Shown one piece after another: positions 1-7,368 of a DNA stretch of 64,000 bases. Under the pieces are notes generated by a model. The model had not been told where the DNA came from. It saw nothing but the letters and a program-made list of their open reading frames with translations, and ran no database searches. Within the stretch, counting starts at the first letter, position 1. Every line of letters starts with the position of its first letter. Made by a program: the position numbers and the translations under genes. Source of the stretch: Pseudozobellia sp. WGM2 (lineage in GTDB: Bacteria > Bacteroidota > Bacteroidia > Flavobacteriales > Flavobacteriaceae); contig NZ_JADNYK010000006.1 of NCBI RefSeq assembly GCF_017810075.1, positions 124,001 to 188,000 on the forward strand. Direction: 5' to 3'.

Positions 1-1
1 A

Positions 2-1333
2 GCTTTAGATGCGACGGCCTCAGACACTGAACGTTTTAAACCACGACCTACCATTACCTCAAGATATCTCGGCTTAATATTCACTTCAATTTTTGATGCT
101 TGGTCGCGATTCGACAACACTGCAGAACCGGTATATTTATCAGGTACCGACAGAGTGCCGTTAAAAAACAGAAGCTTAAAAAATAAAGAAATCGCCATAA
201 GCTACGCGGCGTATGGGGCACTCAAAGAATATTACTATTCTGACTCTTTACTATTCAAAAAAAATATGCTAGACCTTGGGCTTGACCCAGAAAACGAATC
301 GCTTGACCCTAGTACTCCAGAGGGTATTGGTAACCTAGCGGCGAAAGCGGTAATCGAGGCCAGAAAAAATGATGGCAGTAACCAATATGGCAAGGTTAGT
401 GGTTCTAATGGCACACCTTACTTTGATTACACGAATTACGCACCTATTAATACGGCTGATGAAAATACTGATATCAATCGATGGCAACCCAAATATTTTT
501 CCGATGGCAAGGGCGGTCAATATGCACCTAGCTGTCTTACACCTTATTGGCAGCTCGTAAAACCTATTACCCTAGAATCAGCGGACCAATTTCGTCCGGG
601 TCCACCGCCAATGGTCGGTTCGAAACAGTTGGAAGAAGAGGTGAAAGAAGTCATAGAACTACAAGCAAATCTAACCGACGAAGACAAAGCTTTGGTAGAG
701 TTTATGCGTGATGGGCCACAATCTGTTCAGCAAGCAGGTCATTGGCTAAAATTTGCTCAAGATGTTTCTAGACGTGATAACCATACGCTTGATCAAGATG
801 TGAAAATGTACTTTTTGACCGAAATCACGGCCATGGATGCCTTCATTGCCTCATGGGATTCTAAGATGTTCTATGACTACGCTCGACCCTATGCTTTGGT
901 TCACGACTATTACAAAGACAAAACTATAAAAGCTTGGGGCGGACCTGGGAAAGGTGTCGTTGAAATGAAAGGCCAGGAATGGCGCCCGTATTCACCCGAT
1001 GTTTTTCTTTGCCCACCTTTCCCTAGTTACACTTCAGGCCACAGTACCATAAGTGGTGCGTGTGCAGAAGTACTGAGACTCTTCACCGGTGATGATTATT
1101 TCGGTGGAGAGGTTGAACTTACCCCTGGGGCTATGACCGAATTGGATGAGAAGCACTTTGGAAAACCGGTAACCCTGAAATTCCCCACCTTCACCGAAAC
1201 CGCAAATATGGCCGGTATATCGCGGGTTATGGGTGGCTACCATATTCAAGCAGATAATATTGCAGGGTTGAAATTAGGTAGGGATGTAGCCTCGGCAGCT
1301 TGGAATTTTTATAAAATACACCTCGGCGAATAA
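2..1333 (+). CDS. Vanadium-dependent haloperoxidase-like PAP2 superfamily protein (5' partial)
   Basis: The reading frame is open from base 2, with no stop upstream of the first GTG (155), and the upstream codons encode conserved-looking family sequence (TSRYLGLIFTSIFDAW). The gene therefore begins left of the window. All vanadate-pocket positions of vanadium haloperoxidases are present in order: Lys (codon 863-865), Arg seven residues on (884-886), the SGHST motif with its His at 1040-1042, Arg (1223-1225) and the catalytic His six residues later (1241-1243). The Arg-to-SGH interval is about 47 residues, longer than the roughly 27 I recall for the Zobellia iodoperoxidase, so this is probably a related subfamily rather than a true iodoperoxidase. 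Halide use or phosphatase activity cannot be decided from sequence. No signal peptide is visible because the N-terminus is missing. A truncated haemoglobin gene follows after 38 bp on the same strand. Confidence 0.85.
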   Translation, partial: ALDATASDTERFKPRPTITSRYLGLIFTSIFDAWSRFDNTAEPVYLSGTDRVPLKNRSLKNKEIAISYAAYGALKEYYYSDSLLFKKNMLDLGLDPENESLDPSTPEGIGNLAAKAVIEARKNDGSNQYGKVSGSNGTPYFDYTNYAPINTADENTDINRWQPKYFSDGKGGQYAPSCLTPYWQLVKPITLESADQFRPGPPPMVGSKQLEEEVKEVIELQANLTDEDKALVEFMRDGPQSVQQAGHWLKFAQDVSRRDNHTLDQDVKMYFLTEITAMDAFIASWDSKMFYDYARPYALVHDYYKDKTIKAWGGPGKGVVEMKGQEWRPYSPDVFLCPPFPSYTSGHSTISGACAEVLRLFTGDDYFGGEVELTPGAMTELDEKHFGKPVTLKFPTFTETANMAGISRVMGGYHIQADNIAGLKLGRDVASAAWNFYKIHLGE

Positions 1334-1371
1334 CCTGAAAACATCCCGAAAGGATAATTACAACCCTCAAG

Positions 1372-1770
1372 ATGACAAGAATAGAGATTAAAGATAGAAG
1401 CCAAGTACGCTTGTTAATTACCACATTCTATGGTAAGATTAGGGAGCACGAAATTCTAGGTCCTATTTTTGAAAGTGTCATAGATGATTGGGAAGAGCAT
1501 TTTGAAATACTTACCAATTTTTGGGAAACACAACTATTTTTAAAACGAAAATACCACGGTAATCCTATTAAAGCACATCTGGAAGTCGACCAAAAGATGG
1601 ACAACAATATTACTTCAGAACATTTCGGACTATGGCTAAATTTGTGGTTCGAGACAATAGATGAATTGTTTGAAGGTGATACCGCCTTTATTGCGAAAAA
1701 CAGGGCGCAAAAAATGAGTACAATGCTCTATCTCGAAATGTTTAAATCTAGACCAGAACAAAAGGATTAA
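1372..1770 (+). CDS. Group III truncated haemoglobin
   Basis: The product is a 132-residue single-domain protein with the layout of group III (P) truncated globins. It has an N-terminal helix ending in FYGKIREHEILGPIF (Tyr20 in the B10 region), then WEEHFEILTNFW, then YHGNPIKAH, where His69 is the probable proximal haem ligand, and finally HFGLWLNLW. The length is normal for the family. Such globins bind O2 or NO in the cytoplasm, and group III members are often linked to electron transfer or NO/peroxide handling; the exact role here is unknown. The gene lies 38 bp after the haloperoxidase-like gene and 86 bp before the FMN glutamate-synthase-like gene. That gene has its own promoter-like sequence, so a shared transcript with the upstream gene is more likely than with the downstream one. 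Confidence 0.85.
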   Translation: MTRIEIKDRSQVRLLITTFYGKIREHEILGPIFESVIDDWEEHFEILTNFWETQLFLKRKYHGNPIKAHLEVDQKMDNNITSEHFGLWLNLWFETIDELFEGDTAFIAKNRAQKMSTMLYLEMFKSRPEQKD

Positions 1771-1799
1771 AGTGAATAATCTTTTTTATGCCATTCGCA

Positions 1800-1828
1800 T
1801 TGCATGACCTATGGTCTTTTTAATTTTG
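1800..1828 (+). promoter_or_regulatory. Bacteroidota-type promoter for the glutamate-synthase-like gene
   Basis: TTG at 1800-1802 is followed after 18 bp by TAATTTTG at 1821-1828. This is an exact match to the flavobacterial consensus TTG-N17-23-TAnnTTTG. It ends 28 bp before the ATG at 1857, giving a short leader. Confidence 0.65.
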
Positions 1829-1856
1829 CCTAAATTCGGCTTCAAATTTCAATTGC

Positions 1857-3446
1857 ATGAAAGTTCGTGAAAAGTTTATTCTGATAGCCCTCATTTCTAT
1901 TGGTATTATTTTGGCAATTTCATTCGTTTGGCTGCCAATTTTATGGCTCTTTATAATTGTTGGCCCCTTGGTTTTGATGGGTCTGTTCGATATCGTTCAA
2001 AAGAAACATACCATTCGAAGAAACTATCCGGTAATAGGTCGTTTTCGCTATGTTCTAGAATCTATACGGCCCGAGATTATGCAATATTTTGTAGAAACCG
2101 ACACCGAAGGCAGACCCTTGAACAGAATTCTCAGATCATTAATATATCGAAGGGCAAAAGGTGCTAATGACACTGAGCCTTTTGGCACTCAAATGGACCT
2201 CTACCGACCAGGCTATGAATGGATGGAACACTCCATGTATGCCAAGAACAATCCAAAAGATATTGGGGAATTTCCTCGAATTAATATTGGGGGTAAAGAC
2301 TGCAAACAACCCTACTCTTCAAGCCTTTTGAACATTTCCGCCATGAGTTTTGGTTCCTTGAGCAAAAATGCGGTATTGGCCATGAATAAAGGGGCTAAAA
2401 TGGGAAATTTTGCCCATAATACAGGCGAAGGTGGTATCAGTGATTATCATCTTGAAGGTGGTGGTGACCTCATCTGGCAAATTGGAACGGGTTATTTTGG
2501 TTGTCGAAATGACGATGGCACTTTTAATGAAAATACTTTTAAACAAAATGCCCTACGGCCTTCAGTCAAAATGATTGAAATCAAGCTGTCACAAGGTGCC
2601 AAACCTGGGCATGGTGGAATCTTGCCCGCCGTAAAGAACACCGAAGAAATTGCAAAAATAAGGCATATTAGACCCGGTGTTGCGGTTCACTCTCCCCCTT
2701 CCCATTCCGCTTTTGCCAACCCTATCCAGTTCATGCATTTTATCAAAAAACTACGGGACCTATCTGACGGAAAACCCATTGGCTTTAAATTGTGTATCGG
2801 CCGTAAACAAGAGTTTATGGATTTCTGTGAAGCGATGATCCATACCGGCATTACCCCTGATTTTATTACGGTCGATGGAGGTGAAGGTGGCACGGGGGCC
2901 GCACCCGTAGAGTTTTCAAACACCATGGGAATGCCTTCTCGTGAGGGATTGGTTTTCGTACATGACACTTTGGTCGGCTTTGGTTTGAGAAAGGAAATCA
3001 AAGTTATCATCGCCGGAAAGATAATTTCGGGTTTCCACATGGCGAGAGCCATTGCCCTAGGGGCAGATGGTTGTAACAGTGCTCGAGCTATGATGCTGGC
3101 CGTTGGTTGTATTCAGGCCTTACAATGCAACACCAATTCATGCCCGGTTGGTGTAGCTACACAGAATAAATCGTTAATGAAGGGCTTGGTCATAAGTGAC
3201 AAAGCACCAAGAGTAAAGAATTATCACGAAGCGACTATCAAAAGCTTTCTAGAACTGGTCGCAGCAGCAGGTCTAAACACTCCCACCGAATTAGGGCGTG
3301 AGCATATTAGCAAAAGAGTGGGCATGTATAATGTAAAAACCTATGATGAGATTTACCCATATATGACCGAAGGCTGTTTGTTGCAAGCTTCGAATATACC
3401 GGAGAACTACCAACGTTATTTTAAACTAACACGTATTATGAGTTAG
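1857..3446 (+). CDS. FMN-binding glutamate synthase family protein (membrane-anchored GltB-like)
   Basis: The product has 529 residues. Residues about 8-44 are two closely spaced hydrophobic segments, followed by the FMN-binding synthase domain of glutamate synthase (PF01645 type) covering most of the rest. Visible hallmarks are GEGGISDYH, PGHGGILPAVK, VDGGEGGTGAAP and a cysteine cluster, CIQALQCNTNSCPVG, with the C-x5-C-x4-C spacing of the 3Fe-4S site. The glutamine amidotransferase domain and the C-terminal beta-helix of full GltB are absent, as in the short stand-alone family. These proteins are usually annotated as glutamate synthases, but without the glutaminase domain a glutamine-dependent reaction is not assured and the physiological substrate is unknown. 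The gene is monocistronic, with a consensus promoter upstream. Confidence 0.88.
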   Translation: MKVREKFILIALISIGIILAISFVWLPILWLFIIVGPLVLMGLFDIVQKKHTIRRNYPVIGRFRYVLESIRPEIMQYFVETDTEGRPLNRILRSLIYRRAKGANDTEPFGTQMDLYRPGYEWMEHSMYAKNNPKDIGEFPRINIGGKDCKQPYSSSLLNISAMSFGSLSKNAVLAMNKGAKMGNFAHNTGEGGISDYHLEGGGDLIWQIGTGYFGCRNDDGTFNENTFKQNALRPSVKMIEIKLSQGAKPGHGGILPAVKNTEEIAKIRHIRPGVAVHSPPSHSAFANPIQFMHFIKKLRDLSDGKPIGFKLCIGRKQEFMDFCEAMIHTGITPDFITVDGGEGGTGAAPVEFSNTMGMPSREGLVFVHDTLVGFGLRKEIKVIIAGKIISGFHMARAIALGADGCNSARAMMLAVGCIQALQCNTNSCPVGVATQNKSLMKGLVISDKAPRVKNYHEATIKSFLELVAAAGLNTPTELGREHISKRVGMYNVKTYDEIYPYMTEGCLLQASNIPENYQRYFKLTRIMS

Positions 3447-3488
3447 GTTTGATAGTACACCATAGCAATCTCTTGCGGGGTTAAACTT

Positions 3489-3519
3489 TTGGCATTCCTT
3501 TTGAAAAGATGTAAATTTC
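3489..3519 (+). promoter_or_regulatory. Possible promoter for the Gfo/Idh/MocA gene
   Basis: TTG at 3489-3491, a 20-bp spacer and TAAATTTC at 3512-3519 match seven of eight positions of TAnnTTTG. The element overlaps the in-frame TTG that would lengthen the downstream protein, which supports the later ATG at 3561 as the true start. Confidence 0.4.
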
Positions 3520-3560
3520 TTTGCTCTTACCAAACCAAACCGTTTAATCTAAAATTTATA

Positions 3561-4952
3561 ATGAAAAAGAACCCTTCAAGAAGGTCATTTCTTAAAAAAG
3601 CCACCTTAGGCTCCGCAGTCCTTACCTCTGCTCCAATGATACTTGCAGCTGCGGGTGATGAGAAGTTAATACTAAATCGTGAATACGCCCAAACTGCTTA
3701 TGTCGCTAACGACCAAATTAATTTAGCCGTAATAGGTGTCGGCATTCAAGGCATCTTCGATACCAGAGATGCTCTTACCGTCGATGGTTGCAAAGTAGTT
3801 GCTGCCTGTGACCTATACACAGGTCGTCTCGAAAGGGCCAAAGAACTCTGGGGTGATGACATCTTTACTACACGAGATTACCGAGAACTTCTGAATAGAA
3901 GAGATATCGATGCCGTTATCGTGGCCACACCAGACCATTGGCATAGAAAAATTACGGTAGATGCATTAAAGGCAGGTAAACATGTTTATTGTGAAAAACC
4001 CATGGTTCAAAAGTGGGAAGAAGGCCAAGACATTATAAACGCTCAAAAATCCTCAGGTAAAATTTGTCAAGTTGGTAGTCAAGGCATGGCATCCTTGGGC
4101 AATGAAAGAGCAAAGCAACTTTATGAAGAGGGCGCTATTGGAGATATTGTTATGCTCGATTTTTTCAACGACCGATATTCGGCCGAAGGGGCTTGGCAGT
4201 ACCCGATACCACCAGATGCCAGTAAAGACACTGTTGATTTTGACACCTTTCTAGGCAAAGCTCCTCAAGTTCCTTTTGAGCCAAAACGTTTCTTTCGATG
4301 GAGAAATTATAGAGATTACGGCACGGGAGTAGCCGGCGATTTGTTCGTTCACGCTTTTTCTACGCTTAACCATGTTATAAACTCGCATGGCCCCAACCGC
4401 GCATTGGCTACGGGAGGATTGCGATATTGGAAAGATGGCCGTGACGTACCCGATGTAAGCATAACCCTATATGATTACCCCAAGACCGAAAACCATGCGG
4501 CATTTAATGCAGCTTTCAGAATAAATTTTATAGCTGGCAGTGGCGGTGGTGGCGGATTTAAGTTAATCGGTACCGAAGGCGAAATGGAAGTCGGTCAAAA
4601 TTCCGTAACCTTAAAACGCTCTAAGCTAGGTATGGTTCCTGGCGGGTATTCTTTGGTATCTTTTACTGAAGAAATGCAAGAAAAAATCAAGAAGGGTTAC
4701 GCCGATCAAAATCTGGAAACCAGGTCTGCAGCTTTGAGCACTGGAACCACCACTTGGGAGGCTCCCAGAGATTACAAAGGAGCGCGCCATGACCATTTCT
4801 ATAATTTCTTTCAAGCGATTCGAAATAACGGTAAGGTAGTTCAAGACCCGACCTTTGGGTTAAGGGCTGCGGGTGCAGCACTTTTAGCCAATGAAAGTTA
4901 CTATAAAAAACAACCAGTTAACTGGGACCCCACGACAATGAAAATGATATAA
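3561..4952 (+). CDS. Tat-exported Gfo/Idh/MocA family oxidoreductase
   Basis: The product has 463 residues from the ATG at 3561. That start was chosen because it opens directly on a twin-arginine signal (SRRSFLKKATLGSAV, residues 6-20), whereas an in-frame TTG at 3489 would add 24 residues in front of it. The N-terminal Rossmann domain follows (INLAVIGVGIQGI), with the family motif DHWHRKITVDALKAGKHVYC and then EKPM, which carries the conserved Lys of the NAD(P)-dependent sugar oxidoreductases. The C-terminal half is the alpha/beta substrate domain with a glycine-rich strand (SGGGGGFK). Tat export implies folding with the nucleotide cofactor before transport to the periplasm, as known for other secreted members. 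The substrate is unknown; a sugar or inositol-like polyol is typical. The downstream secreted propeller (48 bp) is probably co-transcribed. Confidence 0.87.
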   Translation: MKKNPSRRSFLKKATLGSAVLTSAPMILAAAGDEKLILNREYAQTAYVANDQINLAVIGVGIQGIFDTRDALTVDGCKVVAACDLYTGRLERAKELWGDDIFTTRDYRELLNRRDIDAVIVATPDHWHRKITVDALKAGKHVYCEKPMVQKWEEGQDIINAQKSSGKICQVGSQGMASLGNERAKQLYEEGAIGDIVMLDFFNDRYSAEGAWQYPIPPDASKDTVDFDTFLGKAPQVPFEPKRFFRWRNYRDYGTGVAGDLFVHAFSTLNHVINSHGPNRALATGGLRYWKDGRDVPDVSITLYDYPKTENHAAFNAAFRINFIAGSGGGGGFKLIGTEGEMEVGQNSVTLKRSKLGMVPGGYSLVSFTEEMQEKIKKGYADQNLETRSAALSTGTTTWEAPRDYKGARHDHFYNFFQAIRNNGKVVQDPTFGLRAAGAALLANESYYKKQPVNWDPTTMKMI

Positions 4953-5000
4953 AACTCTCCCGAACTATAATTCACTCTAGAAACCTTAAACACTATACAG

Positions 5001-5936
5001 ATGAAAACAATTTTTCAAAATTTCAATTGCGGATCGAGAAAGCTATTCCGTGGGCTTACGGTCGTGGCCACCCTTCTCATGTTCGGCAGTATGGGCTACG
5101 CGCAAATTCAATTTCCCGTCGATGTGGGCGTAAAACCCGAAAGTATCACGAAAGGGTTCAATGAAAATTACTATGTGACCCTCATGAACGGAAAAGAGGA
5201 GGGCGATGGACAAGTTGCGGAAATCTCTGAGCGAGGGGTGCGCGTATTTGCCACAGGTTCAGATGAACCCAAGGGCATTGTTTTTCTAAACGAACATCTC
5301 TATTTTTCAGATGTTACACGTGTTTGGAAGGTTGACAAAGATGGTAAGGCAACCGTCTTTGCCAAAAAAGAAGATTTTCCTGAAGAGGTACGATACTTAA
5401 ATGATGTTTCGATAGATGCCGAAGGCAAAGGCATTTATGTTGCGGATATGGGAGATACGAGTTACATGCGAGATGAGAATAATGACCTCTGGCCGCTCGA
5501 TAGCGAAGAAGCAAAAAAAGTACCGCAAACGGGCCGCATTTATCACATTGACCTCAACGGAAAAATATCGATTGCCCAAGATACCTCTCCGCTTCTTTTA
5601 AACCCTAACGGAGTTGGGGTCGACAATAACGGAGAAATAATGATTGGGGCGTTCTTTCTTGGTAATTTTCTAGTTAAAAAAGAGGGCGTTCTCACCCCGT
5701 TAAAAGGAAATTTTAGGGGTGCCGATGCCGTTGAACAAGATAGCAAAGGTGATTACTACATTAGCAGTTGGGCTTTGGCCAAAGTTTGGAAAATTGATGG
5801 TAAAACTGAAGAAGCCACTGTTCTAAAAGAAGGTTTAGAATCAGCTGCCGATTTTTACCTAGAAGAAGAAAAAGGCCGTTTGCTCTTGCCTGATATGATG
5901 GCCGGAAAAATTTATGCCGTAGACATCAATCCGTAA
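5001..5936 (+). CDS. Secreted SMP-30/gluconolactonase-like beta-propeller protein
   Basis: The product has 311 residues with a signal peptide (hydrophobic core VVATLLMFGS, probable cleavage near residue 34 after GYA). The remainder shows repeating propeller blades of the type PKGIVFLNEHLYFSDVTRVW and NPNGVGVDNNGEIMIG, typical of the SMP-30/gluconolactonase/LRE-like and NHL propeller superfamily. A lactonase role is possible, but the metal ligands cannot be assigned with certainty by eye. It may also be a non-enzymatic propeller. It follows the Tat-exported oxidoreductase by 48 bp on the same strand. An exported sugar oxidoreductase plus a lactonase-like protein would make chemical sense as a pair, but this is inference. 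A strong hairpin terminator lies 14 bp after the stop. Confidence 0.75.
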   Translation: MKTIFQNFNCGSRKLFRGLTVVATLLMFGSMGYAQIQFPVDVGVKPESITKGFNENYYVTLMNGKEEGDGQVAEISERGVRVFATGSDEPKGIVFLNEHLYFSDVTRVWKVDKDGKATVFAKKEDFPEEVRYLNDVSIDAEGKGIYVADMGDTSYMRDENNDLWPLDSEEAKKVPQTGRIYHIDLNGKISIAQDTSPLLLNPNGVGVDNNGEIMIGAFFLGNFLVKKEGVLTPLKGNFRGADAVEQDSKGDYYISSWALAKVWKIDGKTEEATVLKEGLESAADFYLEEEKGRLLLPDMMAGKIYAVDINP

Positions 5937-5950
5937 AACTCAGTATAAAA

Positions 5951-5988
5951 GAATAAAGGGGCAACTAACATTAGTTGCCCCTTTATTC
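5951..5988. terminator. Bidirectional intrinsic terminator
   Basis: A perfect 18-bp inverted repeat (5951-5968 with 5971-5988) with a two-base gap forms a GGGGC-containing stem with A/T-rich ends on both sides. It sits between convergent genes and can serve both. Confidence 0.9.
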
Positions 5989-5998
5989 TTTATCTATT

Positions 5999-6826
5999 TC
6001 AATCAGTTATTTTAAACGTCACCACAGGAATTTTCGAGTGGTTAGCAATATCTTCACCAATACTTCCCATAAAAAAATGTGCCAATCCTTTTCGACCATG
6101 AGTTGGTATACCGATGGCATCGGCACCATTTTTCTCACTATAGTTTAGAACTCCCTTCTCCACACTGTAATCGTTATGAATTACTACCTCATCAGAACTA
6201 TTTGCCTTGTGTAAAAATTTATTAATCCGTTCATATGCATCTGAAGCACTTAAGAAATCGTCTCCCGGCGTGTTGATGTAAACTAGATTTAGTTCCGCCG
6301 AAAGCAACTCAGAAAAAGCCTTTGCCCGTATAAATGCAGATACACTCTCAAGCTTAAAATCACAAGCGAAAACAAATCGTTCAATTCTAAAGTCTGTCAT
6401 TTCGCCTTTTACTACTATTACGGGTACCTCGGCATTTCTGACCACCTTTTCGGCATTCGAACCCACGAAAATTTCAGTTAACCCGTCTGCGCCATGAGAG
6501 CCCATTACGATCAATTCGGCCCCGTGATCTTTAGCCACTTCGTTTACTTCACTAAATACCTTGTAATGTTTAATTATAGGCGTTACCTCCACACCCTTCA
6601 AATAAGGCTTCTCTAAAAAATCTTTGAAGCGTTTCTCGGCCATCTTGATTAAAAAAACCGTTTGCTCAGGGTGTACCCCTTCATTAGAGGTAATCATAGC
6701 CTGGTTCAATTCTAGCATATGTAAAACCAGAATTTCTGAACCGTATCTCTTAGCCAAAGACACTGCCACTTGCAACGCATATTCCGATTGTTGCGAAAAA
6801 TCTACTGGAACTACGATTTTCTTCAT
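5999..6826 (-). CDS. Tandem-domain universal stress protein
   Basis: The product has 275 residues from the ATG at 6826; an upstream in-frame ATG at 6853 would add a nine-residue tail lacking family similarity, while MKKIVVPVDFS at 6826 is the usual UspA opening. There are two UspA domains in tandem (about 1-140 and 145-275). Each ends in the nucleotide-binding signature G-2x-G-9x-G(S/T): GSHGADGLTEIFVGS in the first and GRKGLAHFFMGS in the second. Both domains therefore look able to bind ATP. Proteins of this type are cytoplasmic stress or energy-state responders with no defined reaction. The gene is convergent with the propeller gene, shares its terminator and has its own promoter. Confidence 0.9.
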   Translation of the reverse strand: MKKIVVPVDFSQQSEYALQVAVSLAKRYGSEILVLHMLELNQAMITSNEGVHPEQTVFLIKMAEKRFKDFLEKPYLKGVEVTPIIKHYKVFSEVNEVAKDHGAELIVMGSHGADGLTEIFVGSNAEKVVRNAEVPVIVVKGEMTDFRIERFVFACDFKLESVSAFIRAKAFSELLSAELNLVYINTPGDDFLSASDAYERINKFLHKANSSDEVVIHNDYSVEKGVLNYSEKNGADAIGIPTHGRKGLAHFFMGSIGEDIANHSKIPVVTFKITD

Positions 6827-6876
6827 GATATTGTTCTTTAGATAGCTAATCACTTAGCTTGTTTATTCAAAACTAG

Positions 6877-6904
6877 CAAACATACCCCCTCGAAATTATG
6901 ACAA
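6877..6904 (-). promoter_or_regulatory. Bacteroidota-type promoter for the universal stress protein
   Basis: Read on the minus strand, TATGTTTG (6877-6884) fits TAnnTTTG and is preceded after 17 bp by TTG (6902-6904). A second -7-like copy, TAGTTTTG, lies at 6868-6875, so the start site may be multiple. The ATG is at 6826. Confidence 0.55.
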
Positions 6905-6944
6905 ACATCAGGTATTTTAACGCAATTGCGACATTTATAAAATT

Positions 6945-7316
6945 TTAACTTTTTGACCTTTTTCGCTCATTCTCTTCCACCCTAAAGGCAATTATCTTAC
7001 TGATTAGCTCTAATGGAAGAGGTTCTTTAATTGAAAACTGCACAGACCCTTTACCTTGTTTGTAGCGAGAAAGGTCTTTCGCAAAAGCAGAATGACCACT
7101 TGGCGTAGCATAGAAACCTATATGATTCTTGTAAGCCGCAAAGTAAACCAAGGGTTTACCGCAGAATTTATAAGCGGGCATACCATAGCTCATAGATTCA
7201 TTTGCCCCGGGAGCATAATCTTTAACAAGAACCCTAAGTTGCTGCAAAAGGGTTTGAACGTTATCAGGAAACGAAGCTATATACCCTTCTACTGAAGTTA
7301 CATTTTTAGAATTCAT
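6945..7316 (-). CDS. DUF1801 (YdhG/frataxin-like fold) protein
   Basis: This is a small 123-residue cytoplasmic protein. The order VEGYIASFPDNVQTLLQQLR, then ESMSYGMPAYKFCGKPLVYF, then HIGFYATPSG, then YKQGKGSVQFSIKEPLPLEL is the complete DUF1801 pattern. The fold resembles frataxin-like proteins, and some members are called intracellular iron chaperones, but the biochemical role is unproven. The length is typical and the domain is complete. It lies between the universal stress protein and the sulfatase on the same strand. The 118-bp and 52-bp gaps give no clear sign of co-transcription. Confidence 0.85.
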   Translation of the reverse strand: MNSKNVTSVEGYIASFPDNVQTLLQQLRVLVKDYAPGANESMSYGMPAYKFCGKPLVYFAAYKNHIGFYATPSGHSAFAKDLSRYKQGKGSVQFSIKEPLPLELISKIIAFRVEENERKRSKS

Positions 7317-7368
7317 CGAATCTTATAATTTACGAATGGGATTTGGTGTTTTTTGATTCAGCAACTTA

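Noticed and set aside
155-1333. GTG at 155 as the true start of the haloperoxidase-like gene
   Set aside because: The frame is open to base 2 and the upstream codons encode conserved-looking family sequence, so the gene is truncated by the window edge.
3489-3560. N-terminal extension of the Gfo/Idh/MocA protein from a TTG
   Set aside because: It precedes a proper twin-arginine signal and overlaps a promoter-like element; ATG at 3561 is preferred.
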